Part shown: positions 1 through 10,615 of the stretch, piece after piece
How positions within the stretch are numbered: the stretch's first letter is position 1
Layout: each line of letters starts with the position of its first letter
Assembly: GCF_022539665.2 (NCBI RefSeq)
Contig: NC_081336.1
Span: 3,860,221 to 3,924,220, forward strand
Direction: 5' to 3'
Length of the DNA stretch: 64,000 nucleotides
From: Daphnia carinata
Lineage: Eukaryota > Arthropoda > Branchiopoda > Diplostraca > Daphniidae
The notes under the pieces: generated by a model
Databases searched by the model: none
What the model was told of the DNA's origin: nothing
Seen by the model: only the letters and a program-made list of their open reading frames with translations
Program-made: the position numbers and the translations under genes

Positions 1-405
1 TGCTTCCAACATTATAATTGAGTTTCCCCGTACAACCTTAAAAAACATCTTTTTAATTATAAAACTCATATTCGTTAACATATAAGATGACATACCACCA
101 TCCCTATATTATTCTTTGTGCCATCTTTGACTTCTTCCACAGTTTCATCAATCACTAGGTTCATAAATGGATCAAAGCCTCTTAAGATCCCAACAATGTT
201 CCTGCCACCATTGAGTTTCACTATTTTAAGAAATTCGTTCGTCTAATTAGCATTCTAGTACAATTTTTCATACAATACTTACAAGACATTCTTTTGTCCA
301 TGTACCTGTGAAAAAGAAACATAGTGTTACAAAAGAAACTGCAAACATCTATGATTCATGATGCAAATCTTACTTCTTCAACTCAGGAGGATGTGCCTTG
401 CTCAT
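1..405 (-). CDS. SNRPG: Small nuclear ribonucleoprotein G (Sm protein G), 3' end cut by window edge
   Basis: Sm-fold subunit of the heptameric ring on U1, U2, U4 and U5 snRNAs, acting in pre-mRNA splicing. Four exons join in phase: 374-405, 283-305, 96-220 and 1-36, giving 72 codons with no stop. The product starts [18 protein letters not shown]. It carries the Sm1 segment ([20 protein letters not shown]) and the Sm2 segment [18 protein letters not shown]. The human protein is 76 residues, so only about four residues lie outside the window. The start is the only ATG that gives the conserved [11 protein letters not shown]. The gene lies about 550 bp downstream of sideroflexin on the same strand. 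Identity follows from near-complete similarity to the animal family; function is family knowledge. Confidence 0.96.
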
Positions 406-955
406 TTTACTATTGTCTGTTGAAGAGTATCTCGATTTGAGGATATGTAATGGAAAGTTGAACAGCAGCAACTACCAGCGTGCAAACAAGCTAAGATTTT
501 GATCGTTTTTGATGTCGATGCCGAAACCGAACGTCCTAAGTTGTGCGCGTTTGCCAGATAAAAAATAAGCAAAGAACAACGAAGAGCTAAACACTAATTC
601 ACTATCCACTAATGTGGGTGCCGTTGATGGAGTGAAAATTATTCAAAGACTAGTGATGGCGAAGCTTCGACACAAAAGGTAATAATTAAACAGGACTGAA
701 CAGTTAAATTTGCATAGGTAAATTAGGCTATGGGTATGTGACGTTATTCTAATACTGTGCAAATTTCGTATTTTGTATCGGTGTATTTCTGCAACAAACG
801 ACTAAGCAAATGCCCAACAACCGGAATGAGACTACAGCAGTGATATAATTTGAGCAAAACATAAAACTTGGCAGTTATATTTTTCGTCATCTAGCTAATG
901 TAATAAAGGACTGAGATGTTTTGCACTGACAGGAAATTTCAAATGCAACGCGCAT
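406..955. other. Intergenic, SNRPG / sideroflexin
   Basis: AT-rich spacer containing the SNRPG promoter and the sideroflexin 3' UTR. No supported ORF, RNA gene or repeat was seen, and no clear TATA box upstream of SNRPG, as expected for a housekeeping gene. Confidence 0.6.
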
Positions 956-2382
956 TTAAAGACCCTTGTTGTAGTAAACAACAGTTGGAGAAGTAGGAGA
1001 CTGGCGAATCTTTGCCTAAGAAAGAGATTACACAATTCGTGCTTACTGAATCAAAAAGAAAGAAGCCAAGCAAAAATACCTGAAGCTCTGGTTCCAAGCT
1101 GTCAACCGAAATGGAAGCCTTCTGAGGGAAAAGCGCGCAGCACATGGGAGTTGCGAATGTCAGTAATACGCCACCTTATTGTTCAACAATAATATACGAC
1201 TTAGTTGACTTCAAAATATTATGTCAGGTACAAGACATACAAAGAGTAACTTGAATAGGCGCTGCAGACCAAGGAAATCGTTTCAAGAATCCTTTTCGGT
1301 CCAAATAATTCATCAGCAGAGGTGGTAACACTGAATTTCAAAAAGGAGGTTTTGTTTTTGAAATTATTATTATTATTATTTGTTTTTTTATGTAATTTTT
1401 TTTTTCTTAGATATTTTGTTATGTTGCACATTACCCATGCCCGGAGACGCCATTCCTATACGGCTTAGGACGACCTGAGTAATACCCCATTTGGCAGCAA
1501 TCGAAGATTCGCCAAGAACATTTCCATTCTCGTCAGACACTGTGATTCCCTTCTGAATTTCACTGAAGCATGTCAAATATGTAACAAACATTTTCTGAGG
1601 AAGGAAAATATTTTTCTTACTGCATCCGCATCAAGGGAATGTTGACACAGTTAGCAGCAGCGACTGCTGCAAACGGTACCAGGCGACCAATAATAGGCGA
1701 CATTGACTAGACAGGATTTTGCATTTCTGAATTGCTTATTTCAATCAAAGTAATAAGATGAAAACCTACCTTGGTTAGGCTGTTCAAACCAAGAGCAGTG
1801 ACTAGAGCTCCACTTGTAGCAAGGGCATAAGAAGTACCTAATTGCCTAAAAGAGTTTTAAAACGTTTAGCACTTTGATTGAGAGAAAATTTCGAATTAAT
1901 ACTTGTTGGTGATTGGTGAATTGCCAGATCTGTTGGTATAGTTGACAATAGCATTAAAAGACTGGTTAATCCACTGCCAGAAAACAACTGCAGGAGTGGT
2001 CCGATAGAATGTCATCATGCAGCCAGTGATGAACATGTTGCATGGAACCTGAGCACTCATTCTACCAATTATCAACATTTTGTCTCCTGTGTCTGGATGA
2101 AAAGCAGAGTCATAAACATGTTTGGCTTTCCACAATTCTCCAATGGTAAGTCCATTAAGTTGCCCATCTTTCCTGCACCAAAAAAAATGTGAAAAAATAT
2201 AATTTAACTTTATTCACAATCTTCATATTTTACCTGTATTTTACTACAATGTCTTTGGCCTTGTCCAGCTCTTCATCGGAGCATAATAAGTTTAGAGGAT
2301 TCGTCGTAGTAAAAAAGTGGTTGGCTCGCCCTTGATATGTAGACTGATCCCATCTTGGCTCATCAATCTTTATTCGTTCCAT
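956..2382 (-). CDS. SFXN1: Sideroflexin (SFXN1/3-like mitochondrial serine transporter)
   Basis: Multi-pass inner mitochondrial membrane protein; the SFXN1/3 group imports serine for mitochondrial one-carbon metabolism. Eight exons join in phase: 2234-2382, 1903-2172, 1770-1845, 1621-1706, 1435-1562, 1241-1330, 1080-1174 and 956-1015, giving 317 residues (human SFXN1 is 322). Visible hallmarks are the N-terminal [18 protein letters not shown], the central [57 protein letters not shown] and the C-terminal VYYNKGL. The HPDTG motif is present. Several exon ends needed phase matching: exon 5 starts at TGAAATTC and exon 6 at TGTTACC. The closest group by eye is SFXN1/3 rather than SFXN2, 4 or 5. 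The paralogue assignment is inference. Confidence 0.95.
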
Positions 2383-2592
2383 ATTGAAACAACGTTATTC
2401 TAAAAATATCGGTGAGTGACAACACAAAAGGAAAATAAAATTCGAGTAAAACCCATTGAGGCATTATTCCTACCGTAAAATATCGGAGAAGAATAATAAT
2501 AAACTCCTAACCAAGAGCAGCCAGCTGATTTCTGACTACAGCATTGCCATTGATAATTTTCATATTTTACAAAAAATGTTCTCTCCAGTCTC
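2383..2592. promoter_or_regulatory. Sideroflexin upstream region
   Basis: Sequence between the sideroflexin start codon and the hAT element; it must hold the 5' UTR and promoter. No TATA box is obvious. The small plus-strand ORF here has no coding signature. Confidence 0.35.
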
Positions 2593-3074
2593 TAGAGCTC
2601 GGCCCCGATCGTCTTTGATCGGGGCAAACCGCGGTTTTCATTTAAAAATCGTCAAACCATCGGTTCGGTTTGGCCATTTTTGACTGCGGTTTGATTTTCG
2701 GTTTGCAACTGGGACAAATCGGTTTGAACCGCCATTAAAATTTTTTTCGGAAATTTTGCTAAAATTTCAAATCAAATAATTATCACTAATTGTTGTGAGC
2801 GTAATGACGGTCAGCAACTTGTTATGAATCAAATTTCCGATCAGACTTGTAGGCATCGCGATCGAAAATCGGTCGATCTTTCCGCCATCTAGCAACAAAA
2901 TTTGTTACTGATGTGTTGTCCTATGCAAACCGCAAATCCGCGGTGCAAACCGTAAAACCGCGGCTCAATCGGTTTGAAAAAACAAGAAACCGAACCGCAC
3001 CGGTTTGACATTTTTTTTTTTAAACCGTGCGGGTCGGCCAAAATCGTGCCCGATCGTCGCAGGGCCGAGCCCTA
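2593..3074. mobile_element. Non-autonomous hAT-type element (MITE), 482 bp, with 8-bp target-site duplication
   Basis: The left end reads TAGAGCTCGGCCC and the right end, reverse complemented, reads TAGGGCTCGGCCC. Both fit the YARNG start typical of hAT terminal inverted repeats. The flanks are identical 8-mers, CCAGTCTC at 2585-2592 and 3075-3082, the duplication length expected of hAT transposases. There is no transposase ORF. Subterminal DNA is crowded with AAACCG/CGGTTT words in both orientations, as expected for transposase-binding repeats. A short hairpin (GCCCCGATC / GATCGGGGC) lies at 2602-2625. Ends and duplication are seen directly; the superfamily assignment is established knowledge applied to them. 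Confidence 0.9.
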
Positions 3075-3082
3075 CCAGTCTC

Positions 3083-4030
3083 CAACCAGCTCTAACCTGG
3101 CTCGAACTTCATCGGTTTCCGCCCTGATGTTTGAAAGTCTGATGTCTCTCTGTCTTCCCTGCTCTTTCTAAATCTCTGACACGTGACAGCCTCAAGTCTT
3201 GAGAATTTTTGAGCTTCAAGATCTGAAATGGGTACACGCCATCAGCTACTTATTGCTCGCCTAAGAGTTAACGTTTAGGAGTTAAGGGTTGAGGTCGATA
3301 CATAGGAAGCAAGGAAGCTGACCAACTTCCCGAAGTTCCAATCCAATGAAACGCCATTGCTTCAAACATTCCAAAACCGTTTATTGTAATATAGCAGGTA
3401 AACTGACGCAATGGTTAAGAGAACATCTCGAAGATATCTTGACACTTTCATTATGTCTTTGCTCCAAATGTGCTACACGAATCAGTAATCAAAACGTGGT
3501 GACCATTGAATCAATTGAAAGCACGATTGAAATACGGACAATCATTTTAGTGTTGAAGTTAGCAAAAGACGTATAGCATGAACTCGATGGTAGGATACAT
3601 CCACACGAGACAAGAAAAACAAAATATAACATAACATTGAATAAAAGTGGGATTAGAAATAGTGAGAGCCATCAGATTGTAACTAGAAAAAAACTTGGTG
3701 GGAAATATTCCTGCTGTCTTCGAAATTATGACTAGGGAATGCTGATTGCATATTTCTTACGCAGTTGTGGTTAAATTGATAATCAAGGGCCATTTTTTCC
3801 CAAGGGCTTCAGATGGCAGTAACGCCAGTGGAATATTATTGACTCCATCCGTGGCTCAGAAAATAAATGGTAGATTTTTCAAATCGCAAGAGGAAAATAT
3901 AATAATAATGTTAAACAAGACAAAACGTAAAACCACGAGATTTCGAAAATGCAAAATATCAGAACTCAACAGGAAAAATTACGCATTAACGTAACCAAAT
4001 AGAAGACGTTTTTTTCCAATTCCGTGTCTC
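3083..4030. other. Intergenic between hAT element and arfaptin 3' end
   Basis: About 950 bp of AT-rich sequence. Small ORFs at 3346-3576 and 3746-3994 lack splice context, homology or domain signs and are not called. No structured RNA or repeat was recognised. Confidence 0.5.
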
Positions 4031-5331
4031 TCATTGTTCCAACCAAGAAGATGGAGCGATGTTACCAGTTTTCATTTTAATATTGAATTGTTTTAGAGTT
4101 GCTTCTAACGCTGTTTGATTTCCCGAAAAATATGCAGAAACAGCGTTATGGAATAGTAGCAACTGTTTATGCATCACCTAAAGGAAGTAGAACAACAGTT
4201 AAAGCTCATCATATATATGGCAATATCTATTTAATTTACATGTGTGTAAAAAGAACCTGAGATGTACTCACTTTAACTCGATTCTCATTTAGGAATCGGA
4301 GTTTCACTGATACGTCAGCACGTAATTTTTCAAATTCGATCTTGTGTTCGTCGTGAGCGCGTTGTGCCTCAGCTAACGCATTCGATTGACCTGATGATGT
4401 CGACTGCAAAAGGATCTCCAAATCAGAGCGATATGCATCGTATTCAATTCTGAGATAAGGACACTTTCAGAACAGGAATTTTATACATACTAATTTCAGT
4501 TGAACCTGGCAGCCTCATATCGCTTAACTGTGAGCAGCGTATCTTCCATGGTTTTGTTAACCAGAGTATTGACTGATGATACAAAAAAATCTAGAGCTGC
4601 CATGAGAATTTCACCATGGCGGCTCAAACTTCGCTGAGTTTCTGCATTGCAAAGAAATTCTGACTGCAATTCAGGAGACTTTTGGGCCAAATCAGCAAAG
4701 GCTTCTCCCAATCCTTGCTGTATGTTGAAAGTAAAGTGTCAGGTCAAGAGAGGTGCAGGTACAAGATTATGCATGTAACTACCTGTGTGCTGACTACATG
4801 TTGAAAATGTGAAGATAATGCTCTGGACAATCTCAGAATATTAAGATATTTTCTTTGGACATCACGAAGAAGATCAATTTGAGATTCAAGTTCTGTGTCA
4901 ACAGTTCTTGAAGATTTTCCAAGCTTTTCTGATATCATTTGTTTCGTGCACTTGTAAGTTGAAATGCTCCAATTTTTCAGGTGTTCAATTTTTGCTACTG
5001 TGGCCGATCTGACTTCACTACTGTTGTTTATATTCAAACCAGGAAGGGATTGTTCACCCCTAGCTAACAAAGAATCTGGGGAATTCTGATTGGTTCCCAC
5101 ATTATTATTCTGTGGCAAGGGCATGCTGATACTTCTGGAAAATATGCTTGGAGCATGATGAGTTTCTGCTACCATCACAGGTAGCTGTGCCACACCAGTG
5201 TACGACTCTTGGTTTTCCAGTAAAGAAGTGTGACAATCCGGCTTTTGTAATTGGCTTTCCGGCGACTGAGACGATTCTCCGTTGAAGACTGTTGTCTGCT
5301 GCGGCAGTGGATATGCGACTTCATGAGACAT
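4031..5331 (-). CDS. ARFIP2: Arfaptin (BAR-domain Arl1/Rac/Arf effector)
   Basis: BAR-domain protein that binds Arl1-GTP and PI4P at the trans-Golgi and shapes secretory carriers. Four exons: 4783-5331, 4506-4717, 4272-4449 and 4031-4177, giving 361 residues (human ARFIP2 341, ARFIP1 373). A Ser/Gln-rich N-terminus of about 120 residues is followed by the amphipathic-helix segment [17 protein letters not shown]. The BAR core includes [60 protein letters not shown] and the ending SSWLEQ. An in-frame ATG five codons upstream (5344-5346) is an alternative start; the MSHEV start is preferred. The exon 2 donor at 4505 must be GTTCAA, a weak site, to keep the [10 protein letters not shown] reading. 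The gene is divergent from TIMM8. Confidence 0.94.
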
Positions 5332-5816
5332 CGCAAGATTATACATAAAACAAAAGATTCGACGAGAAATTCTATGAAACCCAGTAAGAGAATGGCTGTT
5401 TAACTATCAGATGTAACAACTCAGCGGACATTCAGCACAACTAAAGGTTGGCACTTCGTGACAGAATGACAGCAACCAACGTCATGTAAAAGCACCGCCT
5501 TATTGACATTTATGAGTAACGCGTGTTTATTTTTAATATCTTTCCTATGTGCATATACTATTTATTTAAAAAATTTTAAAACCACAAAACTATATTTATG
5601 AAGTATTTTTTTTTTTGGTTTTATTTCAAATTCTAAGTTTGGAGAGTGTGCCTCAATGCATGTCAAGTCCCTGAGGTAGAAAGGCAACTTTGTACTTTTC
5701 TTTCCCAGTCCGGTTCCTCGTTCCGTACATGTTGTAGTGATTACTGCTCACCTGAAAGCTATCACTGTTTGTCTAGAGAAAAACGTTATCATCGGCATTA
5801 AAAGAAGCTGTTGGCC
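5332..5816. promoter_or_regulatory. Bidirectional promoter region, arfaptin / TIMM8
   Basis: A 485-bp gap between two divergent start codons, AT-rich in the middle (around 5520-5630). It must contain both promoters. No TATA box at a credible distance was seen on either side. Confidence 0.5.
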
Positions 5817-6170
5817 ATGAGCTTAGACAGTTTTGCTGGACAACTTGCTGGCGCAGATCCGCAGCTACAGCAGTTTCTTCAAGCTGAGACCCAGAAACAA
5901 AGATTTCAAGTAAGTAGTGAACAGCGAATTGGGCAATCTCCTACATATGAGTATTATAAAAGTGACGCTTATTTTTACTAGGGTCTAGTTCACGGCTTGA
6001 CTGACCAGTGCTGGGATATTTGTATGGAAAAACCCAGCTCCAGACTAGATTCTAAGACGGAGCATTGCATTTCCAACTGTGTTGATCGATTTATCGATAC
6101 ATCTAATTTTGTAGTGAACCGATTGGAGAAAACTCAGCAGTTTGCATCTACATCAGAACTGGATGATTAA
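5817..6170 (+). CDS. TIMM8A: Mitochondrial import inner membrane translocase subunit Tim8
   Basis: Small TIM chaperone of the intermembrane space; with Tim13 it escorts hydrophobic precursors to TIM22. Two exons, 5817-5909 and 5982-6170, give 93 residues (human TIMM8A 97). The twin CX3C motifs are CWDIC and CISNC, which form the disulfide-locked helical hairpin. The flanking DPQLQQFLQAETQKQRFQ and CVDRFIDTSNFVVNRLEKTQ match the Tim8/DDP family rather than Tim9, 10 or 13. The stop codon lies only 51 bp before the PEX3 start on the same strand, and no AATAAA is visible between them. Confidence 0.96.
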
Positions 6171-6221
6171 GAATTTGTTTATCTGATTGATTTAGTGATT
6201 GTAGTTGATTTACCATAGATA

Positions 6222-7428
6222 ATGTTTTCTAAATTACGTAGTTTTGCTGTGAGGCACCATCGGAAGTTTTTCATAGCTGGGGCTTTAATAGGTGGGGGTG
6301 TTCTATTGAAAAGATATGCTGAGAAAAAACTCATTGAATGGCAGGAGACAGAAATGAATCAGCTTTTAGAACGATCAAGAAAACAGCAGCACTTCGAAAG
6401 TACTGAAAAGACCTGCAACATGACTATAACATCTGTTCTGCCCCAGATCCAACTAGCAATTGGCCGATCTTTAGATTCTGATAGCATAACCCTCTTATTG
6501 AAGCAGAAAGCTCCAAATAAAAAGGAGCTATGGGAACAATTAAAAATAAATGCATTCAGTCGTCTTATGTGTTACATTTATGGCAATGCCATATTGGCTA
6601 TACTATTAAGAGCCCAAGTTAATATTCTTGGGGCATATCTCTATTTGGCCAATCAAAATCCATCGAATCCTGATTTAGAGCTTAGCCCAGAAGCACAAAG
6701 CCAGTTTCTTTCTTCATCTAATTATTGGCTAACAACTGGAGTTGAACGGTTTTGTTTGGTAAAAAAATATATATTTGATTACATAAATATTTTATTTAAT
6801 GACAAGAAATTAATTAATCTTTTAAAATTGTTAGATGGTGGAGAAAGTTGTGTCGTCCCAAGTTAGCAATTTATCCCTAAAACAACGTCTGACGTTACTT
6901 GACCTGGAACATATCTTTCAAGAAGTTCGCGTGGCGCTAGAAGATGAGCTATCTCGTCAACCAAATGACTTTTTAGCGAATGTAATGCTTCCACCCCAGT
7001 CGTCTTGCGAGGTATGAAGAGTTCCTATAATTTGATAGAACTCTAGGGTACCCTTATGAACTGCCAATTATATTTAGGAGGCAAGTACTACATCTCCCAC
7101 TTTAACGAAAATGATGATTGAGACTCGGGAGATACTGCAGAGTCCTGAAGTTACTCATCTACTGTCGACGTGTGTTAATATAGGTGTTGGTTGTGTTCTC
7201 GACAAATTTTGCGAAATCGTAAGCGTTTTATCCGCAGACAACAGTAAGACTCGGTCGCCGGATAGTCAGGATTTTCATCACCCAAATCATGTTTCTGTTT
7301 ACGTGGCCAAACTTATACCTGCCCTCAATAACTTCATATTTCAGGATATTTGGCTCACGCAACTTTTGGCGATTGAGCCTCTCCGCATGTTTGGTGCGAA
7401 CATTTACGAGTCATTCAGCACCTTATAA
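6222..7428 (+). CDS. PEX3: Peroxisomal biogenesis factor 3
   Basis: Peroxisomal membrane docking receptor for PEX19 and its membrane-protein cargo. Three exons, 6222-6758, 6835-7011 and 7078-7428, join in phase to 354 residues (human PEX3 373). The N-terminus has a basic stretch (RHHRKFF) followed by a single hydrophobic segment at about residues 17-32, AGALIGGGVLL, which anchors the protein. The conserved block LMCYIYGNAILAILLRAQVN and ILGAYLYLAN lies at about residues 110-140. The C-terminal part LIPALNNFIFQDIWLTQLL matches the family. The sequence just before the ATG (TTTACCATAG then ATA) resembles a 3' splice site, which matters for the close spacing with TIMM8. Confidence 0.95.
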
Positions 7429-8380
7429 GTTTGGCTCAAAATTGTGATGCGGCATCAATCGGCAATGAAATACAATAGTTTTTTTCTTCCCCAATTTAGA
7501 TAGTCAGCTGTTTTTAATATCACGGGTTTCAGATTTCCCGAAAGTGATTTTGTCTAGGTGACAACTAGCCACATTTGGTATGATTTTCCATTCGTTACAC
7601 TGGCAACCTGGCAAGGGATTGGAATTACAATATTGTCGTTTATTTGCCGTCAGCTTCTGAGCAGTACTCCATTTGATATCAGGTGTTAGTTTCAGTGAGG
7701 TTTTATCCGTTTTTGTTGTGTTTAGTGTACCTGACGAAGCTCAGTCAGCACCGTTCAGCCGGGATCGGGCCGTCCGACCCGCCCCGGAAACGGCTAGTCA
7801 GGTCGATATTTTCTGTGGTAGTGTCGAGGGATTCGGATGCAACCCGGAAGCCCCGACGCCATCTTACAAAATGGTGGTTTAAATGGTTACCAATAAAACG
7901 AGCGCCGATTGGCTATCGGAGAAACGGTTTTATTATTAAAAATTCATAAATGGGCTTCGATTATGCTCGTATCCTAGCTCCTTGTGCGAACAAGAGTTAT
8001 TTTTTATTTGGGGTATTCGTCAAGAGCCCCATGTTAAACACTGCATCAACATCATTCTAATTGTTATTAGAACTTATTGTTATTATAACGATAAAGTCGT
8101 TATTGGTTGTTGCGGTGTGAAAATAATACACAATAACAACTTTGTATTACTCAAACATATAATTTATACCTAAAACATGCAATTACTCTAATTGTTATTT
8201 GAATTACATTCATTATATTTGCTGCAGTACAAAACGAAAAGTTAATTGTAATAATAATTAAGTTAAGTAAGTAGAATATAACAAAATAATTATTGTATAG
8301 TTATATTTTAATCAAAATAAAGTTATTAATTTAAAAAATTATATATTTATATGGCTAGAATGCGTAAAGTTGTATTTAGA
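7429..8380. other. Intergenic, PEX3 downstream
   Basis: PEX3 3' UTR followed by very AT-rich DNA (about 7960-8350). A GC-richer patch at 7735-7870 with overlapping ORFs of 69 and 88 codons has no recognisable domain and is not called. Confidence 0.5.
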
Positions 8381-8441
8381 AAATTAAATAGGAATCTGGC
8401 CGCTAGATGGCTATAGTTGTAAAAAAGAAAAAAATTTCGCC
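8381..8441 (+). repeat. Dispersed short repeat, copy C (truncated)
   Basis: Contains TAGGAATCTGGCCGCTAGAT and then GGCTATAGTTGTAAAA and an A-rich tract. It nearly matches the first half of the copy at 15473-15572, 7 kb away in the same orientation. The 3' part (GTAAAACGGATTGCCATA) is missing. Confidence 0.7.
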
Positions 8442-9315
8442 AAAAAAAAAAAATCACACTTTTTTCTTTTTTTTCGATCCGTAGCCAGCTACCGGTCAGA
8501 ATCAGCCATTCCACTTCTAGGGATATTACCCTATTTAGGGGGATTTAAGGAAAATTTTTGGAATCTAGGGTGCAGTTATGGAAATCTAGGGTTTCCGGGA
8601 TTATCCAGGGCCTATTTAATTTTCTGGGGATTTCTGGGGATTTTGAGATTTTTGGCCAAACCGCTGTTGCTTTTGGCGCTTCTATGCAACTTCAAAAGTA
8701 AAATGCTCCTCAATAAGAGCCACCAAGCGGACAATGGTGAACGGTACGCTTTTCAGAAAGTAGTACTGACTAGGATACAACACGAACTCCATATGATCCT
8801 CCAAACGTCTGTGCCAAACATATCGCACGCCGAACTCAAGTCTCCGACTGAATTTCTGACAAGCACTTGACCCAATTGCAAAAGCTGGGGAGAGTTCCTT
8901 GAATATATACGTAGGAATTACGAATCTATTTTGTTCAACCATGATGAACAATTTGTTGTTGAGACATGATGAACCCGAGGCCTCTCACAATTTTGTTATC
9001 TAGGTGAGCAACACACTGTTCATTGGGAAACGCTGTGATTCTCTTGAGGCTTTATAACGTTGAAAGTTCGATGACAATTATTTTTGGAAAAAACCATATC
9101 TTTATTGCTTAACTAAACAAATATGATGGGGCAATCCGATGGTTTTATTTCTATAGCCAATTTAAATTTTTCTGGTAACTTGTTTGGCTTTGACGGGCAC
9201 TGGTTAATTGCTTTGAAAATGTGTTCGATTTAATACTGTTCTAAAATAAATAAAATGGGTTATTTTATTTTTTTTATTTACATTTATAAAAATAATAAAA
9301 TTTTTTTGAAGCAAT
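8442..9315. other. Unresolved AT-rich stretch
   Basis: Includes degenerate CTAGGG/TTTCTGGGGAT-type short repeats at 8520-8645 and an 89-codon open frame on the minus strand (8682-8951) overlapped by a 75-codon plus frame. Neither shows a domain or splice context. No gene can be supported. Confidence 0.4.
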
Positions 9316-9395
9316 GGCGTCTATAAGAACCGAACACGGACAGTCGACGTATGATCTCAGTGCTATACCACAGCGCCCTACCACGGCGCGACACC
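9316..9395 (-). repeat. tRNA-like sequence (degenerate)
   Basis: Read on the minus strand, the ends GGTGTCG and AGACGCC can pair at six of seven positions. A five-bp D-like arm GCGCC/GGCGC encloses GTGGTAG. A box-B-like GTGTTCGGTTC follows, but the T stem and anticodon arm do not fold canonically. Probably a tRNA-derived pseudogene or SINE head rather than a working tRNA. Confidence 0.5.
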
Positions 9396-9467
9396 ACTAT
9401 TAGTCACATATTATATAGCTCCGGTATTAGAACGAAGGTCGATGAAAAATAAATTTGTTTGAGATGT

Positions 9468-9540
9468 GCGGTCCTGGCACAGTGGTTACCACCTTCGCTT
9501 CGCATTCTGAAGGCCCCGGGTTCAAGTCCCGACACCGCCA
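9468..9540 (+). repeat. tRNA-like sequence (SINE head or tRNA pseudogene)
   Basis: 73 nt with a textbook box A (TGGCACAGTGG) and box B (GGTTCAAGTCC). A five-bp stem CCTTC/GAAGG occupies the anticodon position, but its loop is 12 nt rather than 7, so no anticodon can be assigned. The acceptor arm pairs only out of register (GCGGT/ACCGC). A pyrimidine-rich tail follows. This points to a Pol III-derived repeat, not a functional tRNA gene. Confidence 0.6.
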
Positions 9541-10195
9541 ATTTCCCTCCCTCCCTCCCTTCCCCTCCAATTCTTCATTCTTCATTGAAGATACGCAAGA
9601 TTCTTCATCTCATCGGATTACCCAAGCTTCTACAACGGATCAAGACGCAAGATGATTCTACGCCTTCAAGAAAGAAAAAAAGAAGAAAGAAAAAAACAAG
9701 AGAGAAAATAAAAGAGAAAAAAGAAGAGCCATGCCTACTATAAAGGGGCTAAATGGCACACCAAAAAAAAAGCCTTGCCAGGCTAAAATTGGCAAAAATA
9801 GCCTTGCCAGGCTAAAAATCGATCTGTAGTACTGTTCACTACCTCGAAGATCGAACCACAAACTGAAAGGTAGAGAAGAGGTGATCGTTGAACGTAGGCT
9901 GTTCGTTAGCCTCCCCACGGCCTGAAAGACGGCTCGTGGATGCAGGCAGCTTATCATCGGGATATGTGACCCAATTCTCTACCCGTAAGTTTTTGTTGTT
10001 CCTTTTTACACTAACAACTAACACTTTATTCACTTCACATTTTTTTACACATTTTTTTACAAGCTATATATAAGCTTTAATATAATAATAATAATATATA
10101 TATATAAGCTTTAAGGCTAGACCCGAGTTCGAATCTAGCCTCAGTCATTTCTTTTTTCCCTTTCCTACCGTAAGCTGTACGCCACGCGCGGCGCT
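9541..10195. other. Low-complexity and short-repeat region
   Basis: Pyrimidine-rich (9541-9600) then purine-rich (9665-9730) tracts. At about 9771-9817 there are two copies of AGCCTTGCCAGGCTAAAA about 29 bp apart; each contains a short inverted repeat. At 10070-10115 a TATAAGCTTTAA word flanks an ATA microsatellite. At about 10115-10141 a hairpin GGCTAGA/TCTAGCC encloses a box-B-like GAGTTCGAATC. No gene seen. Confidence 0.5.
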
Positions 10196-10199
10196 AGGT

Positions 10200-10277
10200 T
10201 CCACTTTCCACTGTTTTTCCCACACATTTTTCAAATTTCATTCAATTCTGCATTCGTTGCCAAACAGTGGAAAGTGG
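10200..10277. repeat. Interrupted inverted repeat
   Basis: TTCCACTTTCCACTGTTT at about 10200 and its near-reverse complement AAACAGTGGAAAGTGGA at about 10262 are separated by roughly 45 nt. The DNA or its RNA could fold into a hairpin with a stem of about 17 bp. Function unknown; it may be the end of a decayed element. Confidence 0.5.
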
Positions 10278-10615
10278 AGCTCGGTTTGGGGTATTACGCC
10301 CCTCTGGCAATGCAGTTTTAGGCGCAGTTTTAGGCGCTGGAGGTACAGTATTGCGCGTTATTATAGTATTATAGGTTATTATAGTAGGCCATGTGAGTAT
10401 GCCATGAAAGTAACAGGGATTTTTCTGGGGATTTTATTTTTTTTAAATAGGGATTTATGTCCCCAGTCTGGCAACGTTCTAGGGATACCACTTTGCGGAA
10501 AGTGGAAACACTGGTCAGAATCGTTATTACTGGCATGTCAGTTTGAGTCCATTGGATCCCATTGTCAGTTAGTCGAGTAGCGTGGCTGGAGAAAAACGCG
10601 TGGCTGGAGAAAAAT

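Noticed and set aside
7673-7949. Overlapping GC-richer ORFs after PEX3 (69 and 88 codons)
   Set aside because: Composition-driven open frames in two phases with no start context, splice sites or family resemblance.
8682-8951. 89-codon open frame on the minus strand
   Set aside because: A plus-strand frame of similar length overlaps it, there are no splice sites around it, no domain is recognised, and the surroundings are repeats.
9468-9540. Functional tRNA gene
   Set aside because: The anticodon loop would be 12 nt and the acceptor stem pairs only out of register.
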